Source: Geodermatophilus ruber
Lineage (GTDB): Bacteria > Actinomycetota > Actinomycetes > Mycobacteriales > Geodermatophilaceae
Assembly (NCBI RefSeq): GCF_900114385.1
Contig: NZ_FOSW01000007.1
Location: forward strand, 1 to 43,805
Direction: 5' to 3'
DNA: 43,805 bases
Under the pieces are notes generated by a model that saw only the letters and a program-made list of their open reading frames with translations, made no database searches and was not told the DNA's origin. Position numbers and translations under genes: made by a program. Positions 23,194 to 30,073 of the stretch are shown here, piece by piece (position 1 is the stretch's first letter; each line of letters begins with the position of its first letter).

Positions 23194-24003
23194 GTGCACG
23201 CCTTCGATCGCTTCATCACCGCCGTCCAGCTGGGGGCAGACCTGGACCGGGGATCGGCCGAGCGGGTTGCGCAGGCCGTGCTCACCACGCTGAGCGAGCG
23301 CCTCTCGGGCGGTCAGGCCGACGACCTGGCCCAGCAGCTCAAACCCCCGGACGGCTTCCTGCCCGGCACGGCCACCCTGCGCAACCGGCAGGCGGAGTCC
23401 TTCGAGCTCGACGAGTTCCTGCGTCGCGTCGCCGGGCGGGAGCAGGCCGACGAGGACGCCGCCCGCGCGCACACCACCGTCGTCCTGCACGCGCTGCGGC
23501 TGGTCGTCCCGTCCACGGAGGTCGAGGACGCGGTCGCCCAGCTGCCGGCGGACTTCGCCGGGCTCCTGTCGTCGCCCTGGCGTTCCCAGCGCCCGGTGAG
23601 CGCGGGCCGGGACCTGGTGCAGCTCGTCACCGCCCGCGGCGGGCCGGACGGCCAGGAGGCGCGGCGGGTCACCGAGGGTGTGCTCGAGGTGCTCGCCGAG
23701 CGGTTGCCCGACAGGGAGGTCGGCGCCCTGGCGCAGCAGCTGCCCGACGACCTGCGCCCCGCCCTCGAGCGCGGCCGCGCCGCGCGCACCGCACCCCGCC
23801 GGCTCACCGCCGAAGCGTTCCTCGAGGTGCTCGCCGAACGCCTGCAGACCGATCCGCTGCAGGCCCGTGAGCACGCCCGGGCGGTGCTGTCGGCGCTGGT
23901 GGAGGTCGTCGACGACGCGCTCCTGGCCGGCCTGCTGACCGAGCTGCCCGACGACTACGCGGATCTGCTCGTCCCCCGGCGCTCACCGGCCGGCTCCGGC
24001 TGA
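23194..24003 (+). CDS. Double DUF2267-type protein (paralogue 3)
   Basis: A 269-residue protein with two DUF2267-type halves. Residues 1-125 are a complete domain: VAQAVLTTLSERLSGGQADDLAQQL, ESFELDEFLRRVAG and VPSTEVEDAVAQLPADFAGLL. Residues 135-260 form a second, more diverged one: VTEGVLEVLAERLPDREVGALAQQLP, LTAEAFLEVLAERL and VDDALLAGLLTELPDDYADLL. The second half lacks the SGG turn of the first. GTG 23194 has a modest CGGAG site. An internal duplication of the neighbouring gene is the simplest origin. All-helical, soluble, function unknown. Confidence 0.83.
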   Translation: MHAFDRFITAVQLGADLDRGSAERVAQAVLTTLSERLSGGQADDLAQQLKPPDGFLPGTATLRNRQAESFELDEFLRRVAGREQADEDAARAHTTVVLHALRLVVPSTEVEDAVAQLPADFAGLLSSPWRSQRPVSAGRDLVQLVTARGGPDGQEARRVTEGVLEVLAERLPDREVGALAQQLPDDLRPALERGRAARTAPRRLTAEAFLEVLAERLQTDPLQAREHARAVLSALVEVVDDALLAGLLTELPDDYADLLVPRRSPAGSG

Positions 24004-24162
24004 CCGCACGGACCCGGCACCTCTTCCCCCCACCCCGGCACCGCGGGAGCATGACCGCGCCCACCGGGCGTCGAGCCGGGGCGGTTCGGGGTGCCGGGCG
24101 CGTCGCCCGCACGGATCCAGGCGGTACGGAGTTCCGCCGACCGGTTCGCTCGAGGTAGACCG

Positions 24163-25572
24163 ATGAGCAGCACCGACCCGACGTTCTACCGCAGCCCGGC
24201 CGAGGCGATCGCGGCCCCCACCGAGCGCCTCGCCTACGTGGCCGCGTTCGACCGCGCCGGTGTGCTCCCCGACGCGCTCGCGGTCGTCGACGTCGACGAG
24301 GACTCCGACACCTACGGGACCGTCGTGGGCTGGACCGGCCTCCCCACCACCGGTGACGAGCTGCACCGCTTCGGGTGGAACGCCTGCTCCAGCGCGCTCA
24401 TGCACGAGGGCCACGACATGGGCGGCGCCGGCCTGCAGCGCCGGTTCCTGCTGCTGCCCGGGATCCGCAGCTCGCGCATCCACGTCTACGACACCCAGCC
24501 CGACCCGCGCTCCCCGCGGCTGCACAAGACCATCGACCCCGAGGAGCTGGCGGCGCGGGCCGGCTACTCCCGGCCGCACACCCTGCACTGCGGGCCGGAC
24601 GGCGTCTTCCTCACCTGCCTGGGCGGGGCCGACGGCAACGACGGGCCCGGTGGCGTCGCGCTGCTCGACCACACCACGTTCGACGTCCTCCGGGCGTGGG
24701 AGACCGAACGGGGGCCGCAGTACCTGGCCTATGACGCCTGGTGGCACCTCAACCAGAACGTCCTCGTCTCCAGCGAGTGGGGCACGCCCTCGATGATCGA
24801 GGACGGCCTGGTGCCCGAGCTGCTGCTCGGGCAGGAGTACGGCCACCGGCTGCACTTCTGGAGTCTCACGGACGGCCGCCACCTGCAGGCGGTGGACCTC
24901 GGCCCCCAGCACCAGATGGTCCTGAAGTTGCACCCCGCGCACGACCCCGAGGCGACGTGGGGGTTCGCCGGCGTCGTCGTCGACACGACCGATCTCTCCT
25001 CCTCGGTGTGGCGCTGGCACCGGGACGGGGCGGAGTGGCGGGCCGACAAGGTCATCACGATCCCCGCCGAGCCGGCTGATCCGGCCGACCTCCCCCCGGC
25101 GCTGCAGCCCTTCGGCGCCGTCCCTCCGCTCATCACCGACATCGACCTCTCGGTCGACGACCGGATGCTCTACGTGTCCTGCTGGGGAACCGGCGAGCTC
25201 AAGCAGTTCGACGTGACCGACCCGGCAGCCCCCCGCGAGGTCGGCTCGGTCCGGCTCGGCGGGGTCGTGCGCCGCACGCCCCACCCGGCCGCGCCGTCGG
25301 AGCCGCTGTCCGGCGGCCCGCAGATGGTGGAGGTCAGCCGCGACGGGCGGCGCGTCTACATCACCAACTCGATGTACGGCGCGTGGGACGACCAGTTCTA
25401 CCCCGACGGCGTCGGCGCCTGGATGGCCAAGATCGACACCGACCCGGCCACCGGGGGCCTCGACGTGGACGAGCGGTTCTTCCCGCACGGCGAGGACTTC
25501 CACGGGCGCCGCGTGCACCAGGTCCGCCTGCAGGGCGGGGACGCCTCCTCGGACTCCTACTGCTCCCGCTGA
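24163..25572 (+). CDS. SBP56-family protein (selenium-binding protein / methanethiol oxidase)
   Basis: A 469-residue beta-propeller of the selenium-binding protein 56 family. Bacterial and human members oxidise methanethiol to formaldehyde, hydrogen sulfide and hydrogen peroxide, using copper. RFGWNACSSALM places the conserved Cys75 of the CSS motif, followed by HEGH, and RPHTLHCGPDGVFLTCLGG, VSSEWGTPSMIEDGL, HFWSL, LKLHPAHDP, TDIDLSVDDRMLYVSCWGTGEL and YITNSMYGAWDDQFYPDG are family blocks with the metal-binding histidines. No Sec or Tat signal is seen, so it is probably cytoplasmic. ATG 24163 follows CGAGGTAGACC. It lies 160 bases after the DUF2267 genes and ends 11 bases from a convergent gene. 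Confidence 0.9.
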   Translation: MSSTDPTFYRSPAEAIAAPTERLAYVAAFDRAGVLPDALAVVDVDEDSDTYGTVVGWTGLPTTGDELHRFGWNACSSALMHEGHDMGGAGLQRRFLLLPGIRSSRIHVYDTQPDPRSPRLHKTIDPEELAARAGYSRPHTLHCGPDGVFLTCLGGADGNDGPGGVALLDHTTFDVLRAWETERGPQYLAYDAWWHLNQNVLVSSEWGTPSMIEDGLVPELLLGQEYGHRLHFWSLTDGRHLQAVDLGPQHQMVLKLHPAHDPEATWGFAGVVVDTTDLSSSVWRWHRDGAEWRADKVITIPAEPADPADLPPALQPFGAVPPLITDIDLSVDDRMLYVSCWGTGELKQFDVTDPAAPREVGSVRLGGVVRRTPHPAAPSEPLSGGPQMVEVSRDGRRVYITNSMYGAWDDQFYPDGVGAWMAKIDTDPATGGLDVDERFFPHGEDFHGRRVHQVRLQGGDASSDSYCSR

Positions 25573-25583
25573 GCCCTGCCGGC

Positions 25584-25994
25584 TCAGGGGCGCCACTCCG
25601 GCCGGTAGTCGTGGTGGCCGGCGTACGGCAGCGCGAGCAGGGCCAGGGTGAGCGCCGCCAGCTGGTGCTGGTCACGGGGAGCGAGGAAGAAGTCGGCCAG
25701 GCCGCGGGGACGGGCCCCGAGGAAGGTCATGTCCGGCCGGGAGTCGCGGCAGGCCAGCGCCAGCCGCCGCTTGGCGGAGCACTCGGCCAGCAGGCGGGCC
25801 GGATCCTGCCGCGCGACGTGCTCGGCCACCCCGCGCGGCTCCGGTCCGAAGGGAACGTCGGCGGTGGTCCACGCCTCCCGGCCGCTGGCCGCGGCCGCCT
25901 CGGCGGCGATCCGCTTGTCCTCGGCGATGCGGGCGAGCACGAACTCGTCGAGGTTGGGCAGCAGGTCCGGCTCCAGTCCCGACTCTCCGTCCAT
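25584..25994 (-). CDS. DUF6221-family protein
   Basis: A 136-residue soluble protein of the DUF6221 type, small actinobacterial proteins of unknown role. The pattern is clear: LDEFVLARIAEDKRIAAEAA, then VAEHVARQDPARLLAECSAKRRLALACRD, and a C-terminal ALLALPYAGHHDYRPEWRP, the family's usual ending. The middle carries TTADVPFGPEPRG, which corresponds to the variable region. ATG 25994 has AGGA nine bases upstream; an ATG nine bases further upstream (26003) is an alternative. The family often occurs in prophages or mobile regions but no other phage gene is seen here. Confidence 0.75.
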   Translation of the reverse strand: MDGESGLEPDLLPNLDEFVLARIAEDKRIAAEAAAASGREAWTTADVPFGPEPRGVAEHVARQDPARLLAECSAKRRLALACRDSRPDMTFLGARPRGLADFFLAPRDQHQLAALTLALLALPYAGHHDYRPEWRP

Positions 25995-26122
25995 GCCGGC
26001 CATCCTGCCGCCTGGCGTCGACCCGCGGATGACGGCGGACATCGAGGTCGATCGAACGCGCGCCCCACGAGGCCCCTCCGGGAACCGCGCCGTCCACCCC
26101 GCCCCGCCCGGCCGGCCCCGGC

Positions 26123-27301
26123 TCAGGAGGCAGCCGCCGCCGGCGTGCGGGACGCCGGCCGGCGCAGGAGCAGCAGACCCGCGGCCGCGGGCAGCAGGGG
26201 CACCGCGGCCAGCCCCAGGAGCACCGGCCGGTCCCCGGCGACGGCGAGGAGCGAGCCCCCGGCGACGGGGGCCAGCAGCCCGGCCAGCCCCCAGCCGGTG
26301 AACACCCGGCCGTAGGCGGTCGCGAAGGCATCGGGGCCGGCCCGGTCCCCGGTGGCCGCGGGCACCAGCGACGAGACGGCGCCGTAGGCGACCCCGGTGC
26401 CCAGGAAGCCGGCGAGGACGACCGGTGGTGCCGTCGGGCCGGCCAGCAGGCCGACCGAGACCGCGGCGGCGGCCAGCGCCGCGGCCAGCGCGGGCACCCG
26501 GCCGATCCGGTCCGACCACCACCCGGCGACCAGCCGCCCGGTCAGGTTCCCGGCGGCCAGCGCCGAGACGGCCAGCCCGGCCGCCTGCGGGCCCAACTGC
26601 CGGTCGGCGGCCAGGGGGACGGCGTGCGCGAACAGCAGCAGGCCGGGTGCGGTGCCGCCGGCGAAGACCAGCCACAGCGGGGACACGACCCGGCGCGGTA
26701 CGCCGGCAGCCCGGCCCGGGCGGCCGTCCGGGTGCGCTGTCCCCGCGGGGGCCAGGCGGGCGGCCGCGGCCAGGAGCGCGGCCACCACCACCGCCAGGAC
26801 GGCCAGGCAGGTCCGCCAACCGACAGCCCGCAGCGCCGACGGCGCGACCAGCCCGAGCAGCACGGGGCCGGCGGCGTAGGCGGCCACCACGACGCCGGTC
26901 GCCGTCCCGCGCCGGGCCGCCGGCACCCGGGCGGCGAGCCCCACGGCGACCCCGTAGGCCAGCCCACCGCCGGCCCCGAAGAGCAGTGCGACACCGCTCC
27001 ACAGGGCCACCGGCCCCCGCACCACCGCGGCGAGCAGCAGGCCCCCACCACCGAGCACGGCGGCGATGACGAGCAGCCGGCGGGGTCCGACCCGCCGCTG
27101 GGCGGGCCCGGCGACCAGCACGGCCCCCGCGAGGACGACGATCGCCGTGGCGAAGACCCCGGCCGCGGCGGAGCCGGACATCCCCACGCCGGCCGCCGCG
27201 TCCTGGGCGACGAGGCTCCAGCCGAACAGCGTGCCGGCCGCGAGGTTCGCCACGGTCGCGGCGAGGACGAGGCGGGACGGGCCCGCCGTCCGGGCGGTCA
27301 C
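26123..27301 (-). CDS. MFS transporter (oxalate/formate antiporter-like)
   Basis: A 392-residue membrane protein with about 12 transmembrane segments. LVLAATVANLAAGTLFGWSLVAQ resembles TM1 of the OFA/monocarboxylate branch, and GAGGGLAYGVAVGLAARVPAARRGTATGVVVAAYAAG is the TM4-5 motif of that branch. The second half holds NLTGRLVAGWWSDRIGR, the MFS motif A-like loop. The GTG at 27301 lies eight bases after the monooxygenase stop; no good ribosome binding site is seen, consistent with coupled translation. The pair could export or import the monooxygenase's substrate or product (inference). Substrate unknown. Confidence 0.8.
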   Translation of the reverse strand: MTARTAGPSRLVLAATVANLAAGTLFGWSLVAQDAAAGVGMSGSAAAGVFATAIVVLAGAVLVAGPAQRRVGPRRLLVIAAVLGGGGLLLAAVVRGPVALWSGVALLFGAGGGLAYGVAVGLAARVPAARRGTATGVVVAAYAAGPVLLGLVAPSALRAVGWRTCLAVLAVVVAALLAAAARLAPAGTAHPDGRPGRAAGVPRRVVSPLWLVFAGGTAPGLLLFAHAVPLAADRQLGPQAAGLAVSALAAGNLTGRLVAGWWSDRIGRVPALAAALAAAAVSVGLLAGPTAPPVVLAGFLGTGVAYGAVSSLVPAATGDRAGPDAFATAYGRVFTGWGLAGLLAPVAGGSLLAVAGDRPVLLGLAAVPLLPAAAGLLLLRRPASRTPAAAAS

Positions 27302-27309
27302 GGCGCTGC

Positions 27310-29133
27310 TCAGCTGCGGTGGTGCACCTCCTGCAGGGCGTGGACGGGCGTCGGGATCCCCTCGTACCGGGCCTTGAGCTGCAGGGCCAGGTAGAGCGAG
27401 TAGTGCCGCGACTGGTGCAGGTTGCCGCCGTGGAACCACAGCCCCTCCTGCTGGGTGGGCTTCCACATGTTCCGCTGCTCGCCCTCCCACGGGCCCGGGT
27501 CCTTGGTGGTGTCCGAGCCCAGCCCCCACACCTTCCCGACCGTGTCAGCGACCTCCTGGCTGATCAGGTCCGCGGCCCACCCGTTCATCGAGCCGTAGCC
27601 GGTGGCGTAGACGACGAGGTCGGCCGGCAGTTCCGTGCCGTCGGCCAGGACGACGGAGTCCTCGGTGAGCCGGACGACCTGCCCGTGCACCAGCTTCACG
27701 TCGCCGTCGGCCACCAGGTCGGCGGCACCGACGTCGATGTAGTAGCCCGAGCCCCGGCGCAGGTACTTCATGAACAGCCCCGAGCCGTCCTCACCCCAGT
27801 CGTGCCAGAAGCCGGCCTTCTCCAGCCGCTCGTAGAAGTCGGCGTCGCGCTCGGCCATCTGCTCGTACAGCGGGATCTGGAACTCGTGCATGATCCGGTA
27901 CGGGATCGAGGCGAAGATCAGGTCGGCCTTCTCGGTGGTGACCCCGTTGGCCACGGCCTGCTCGCTGTAGAGCGCGCCGAGCCCGATCTCCATGAGGGTG
28001 TCGCTCTTCACGATGTGGGTCGAGGAGCGCTGCACCATCGTGACGTCGGCGTCGTGTTCCCACAGGGCGCCGCAGATGTCGAAGGCGGAGTTGTTGCTGC
28101 CGATGACGACGCACCGCTTGCCGGCGTAGGCGTCCGGGCCGGGGTGGGCCGACGAGTGGTGCTGGTCGCCGCGGAAGACGTCCCGCCCGGGGATGTCGGG
28201 GATGTTCGGCTTGCCCGACATGCCCGTGGCCAGGACGAGGTGCTTCGGGCGCAGGGTCAGCGCGTCACCCTCGCGCTCGGCCTCGACGGTCCACTCGCCC
28301 TTCTCCGGTGAGTAGTGGGCGCTGGTCACCGCCGTGCTCGACCAGTACGGGACCTCCATGGCCTCCACGTACGCCTCGAGCCAGTCGCCCATCTTGTCCT
28401 TCGGTGAGAACACCGGCCAGGTGTCCGGGAACTTGAGGTACGGCAGGTGGTCGTACCAGACCGGGTCGTGCAGGCAGAGGGACTTGTAGCGGCCCCGCCA
28501 CTGGTCGCCGGGACGCGGATGCTTGTCGACGACGAGCGCCGGCACGCCCAGCTGCCGCAGCCGCGCGCCCAGCGCGATGCCGCCCTGCCCACCGCCGACG
28601 ACCAGCACGTACGGCTGCTGCGAGATGCCGAGCTCGGCGCGCTCCTTCTCCCGCCGCTCCAGCCAGGTCAGCCGCTCCCTGTTCACCCCGTGCTCGGCGC
28701 CCATCGGCCGCCGCGGGCCGTGCGGTTCCTCGTGGCCGGTGAGCTCGTACAGCGTGGTGAGGAACGTCCATGCCTTCGTCGCACCGCCCTCCTCGACCAG
28801 CCGGGCCAGGCCGCGACCGCGGCCGGCGGCGGTCGCGAAGGCGAACCAGACGGTGAGGACGCCGTCGGCCTCCTCGGGCGGTTCCTCGACGGTGAACCCG
28901 CTCGGGTCGGTGCACTCGAGGGTCGCGGTGAGCAGGTCGGCCACCCCGGCCGGGTTCTCGACGGTGGTGATGTTCCAGGTGAAGGAGACGAGGTCGCGCC
29001 AGAAGCTGGTGGCGGCGAACATCCCGGCCGCCCGCTCGACGTCGCGGGTGCGCAGCGCCTCCTCGAAACCGGCCAGCCAGGTCTCCGCCCGCAGCGCCGA
29101 GGTCAGCGGGGGCGAGTCCAGGGTCTGCGTCAT
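27310..29133 (-). CDS. FMO-like flavin monooxygenase with N-terminal NTF2-like region
   Basis: A 607-residue FAD/NADPH enzyme. Residues 1-150 resemble an NTF2/SnoaL-like domain (LRTRDVERAAGMFAATSFWRDLVSFTWN). The FAD site VLVVGGGQGGIALGARL follows near residue 175, then GDQWRGRYKSLCLHDP. FRGDQHHSSAHPG corresponds to the FMO fingerprint FxGxxxHxx, and CVVIGSNNSAFDICGAL is the NADPH site. YATGYGSMNGW matches the ATGY motif. Such proteins are usually annotated as putative flavoprotein monooxygenases of unknown substrate; plausible reactions are N- or S-oxygenation or Baeyer-Villiger-like oxidation. ATG 29133 follows GAGAGGACACCGC. The downstream MFS gene is probably in the same operon. Confidence 0.87.
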   Translation of the reverse strand: MTQTLDSPPLTSALRAETWLAGFEEALRTRDVERAAGMFAATSFWRDLVSFTWNITTVENPAGVADLLTATLECTDPSGFTVEEPPEEADGVLTVWFAFATAAGRGRGLARLVEEGGATKAWTFLTTLYELTGHEEPHGPRRPMGAEHGVNRERLTWLERREKERAELGISQQPYVLVVGGGQGGIALGARLRQLGVPALVVDKHPRPGDQWRGRYKSLCLHDPVWYDHLPYLKFPDTWPVFSPKDKMGDWLEAYVEAMEVPYWSSTAVTSAHYSPEKGEWTVEAEREGDALTLRPKHLVLATGMSGKPNIPDIPGRDVFRGDQHHSSAHPGPDAYAGKRCVVIGSNNSAFDICGALWEHDADVTMVQRSSTHIVKSDTLMEIGLGALYSEQAVANGVTTEKADLIFASIPYRIMHEFQIPLYEQMAERDADFYERLEKAGFWHDWGEDGSGLFMKYLRRGSGYYIDVGAADLVADGDVKLVHGQVVRLTEDSVVLADGTELPADLVVYATGYGSMNGWAADLISQEVADTVGKVWGLGSDTTKDPGPWEGEQRNMWKPTQQEGLWFHGGNLHQSRHYSLYLALQLKARYEGIPTPVHALQEVHHRS

Positions 29134-29230
29134 GCGGTGTCCTCTCAGCGGCCACGGGGGTAGGTCATGTGAGGGAGAGCACACCGCACAACGGCCGGCC
29201 GGGGAAGCGATGCCGCGCCGGGAAGACCCC

Positions 29231-29671
29231 CTACAGCTGCACCGCCACCGTCGCCGCCAGCTCGCGGCACGCCTCGAGGTCGGCCGGGCCCGGCGGACCG
29301 GTGAGGCTCAGCGGCGCGGCGACCTGCTTCCAGCGCAGCGCCCCGGTGATGCGCGCGATGGCAGCCAGCGCCCCGGCGGTGTCGTCCCCACCGTGCACGT
29401 ACACCCCGTAGGGCAGACCGACGGTCGCGTCCAGGCACGGGTAGTAGACGGTGTCGAAGAAGTGCTTGAGCGCGCCGGACATGTACCCGATGTTGGCGGG
29501 GGTGCCGAGCAGGACGCCGTCGGCGGCCAGCAGGTCGGCGGCACCGGCCGACAGCGCCGGGCGCAGGCAGAGGTCGACGTCGTCGACGAGCGCGGCGCCC
29601 TCGCGCACCGCTTCCAGCACCGCCTGCAGGTTCGGCGAGGGCGTGTGGTGGACGACGAGCAGGCGCGGCAC
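29231..29671 (-). CDS. Flavodoxin/NAD(P)H-dependent FMN oxidoreductase family protein
   Basis: A 146-residue flavodoxin-fold protein. PRLLVVHHTPSPNLQAVLEAV is the first strand and phosphate-binding loop (HTPSPN replaces the usual SxTGNT), LAADGVLLGTPANIGYMSGALKHFFDTVYY is the highly typical isoalloxazine loop of the family, and GVYVHGGDDTAGAL follows. GTG 29671 is supported by GGGAGAGGATGCCGG. It is on the same strand as the FMO-like gene, 97 bases upstream of it, and could supply reduced flavin or act separately. The length agrees with short flavodoxin-like proteins of actinobacteria. Confidence 0.83.
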   Translation of the reverse strand: MPRLLVVHHTPSPNLQAVLEAVREGAALVDDVDLCLRPALSAGAADLLAADGVLLGTPANIGYMSGALKHFFDTVYYPCLDATVGLPYGVYVHGGDDTAGALAAIARITGALRWKQVAAPLSLTGPPGPADLEACRELAATVAVQL

Positions 29672-29797
29672 CCCGGCATCCTCTCCCGGGGCGGCGCCGG
29701 GAGCCTTGTGGCCGGGCGGCCGGCGCGCGCAGCATCGGATGCGCCCGTCCGGTGCCGCCGCCCGCGGCACGAGCCCCTGCCGCAGGGAGTGGTCCGC

Positions 29798-29983
29798 ATG
29801 AGGCCCGACCAGCAGAGCCCCGGGGACTACGGCTACGACCTGGTCCACGAGGAGACCGGCCGCACGCCCGCGCCGCCCGACCCGCCCGACCCGCCCGACC
29901 GGCAGGCCGGCAGCCCGCGGCACCCGGCGGCCGAGCCGGCCGGCGAGGAGGACCTCGGCTACGACGAGGCCCACGACTTCTGA
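29798..29983 (+). CDS. Small acidic protein with a duplicated GYD-x2-H motif
   Basis: A 61-residue acidic, probably disordered protein. ATG 29798 has CAGGGAG ten bases upstream. It contains DYGYDLVHEE near the N-terminus and DLGYDEAHDF at the C-terminus, so the motif (Y/L)GYDxxH(E/D) appears twice, separated by a Pro/Asp-rich linker (PPDPPDPPD). I do not know the function; similar small proteins appear to be conserved in related actinobacteria. It is followed by a strong hairpin shared with the convergent protease gene. Confidence 0.65.
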   Translation: MRPDQQSPGDYGYDLVHEETGRTPAPPDPPDPPDRQAGSPRHPAAEPAGEEDLGYDEAHDF

Positions 29984-30021
29984 CCGGTTCCCCCTCGCAG
30001 AACGGCGCCGGGAACAGCGAC

Positions 30022-30058
30022 GGCCCCGCCGCGCACCGGAACGGTGCGCGGCGGGGCC
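30022..30058. terminator. Perfect 16-bp inverted repeat, bidirectional terminator
   Basis: GGCCCCGCCGCGCACC (30022-30037), loop GGAAC, GGTGCGCGGCGGGGCC (30043-30058). It has 16 perfect pairs and sits between the convergent 61-residue protein gene and the protease gene. It has no U-tract on either strand, the usual form in high-GC actinobacteria. Confidence 0.85.
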
Positions 30059-30073
30059 GGCGGCCGTGCTGGG

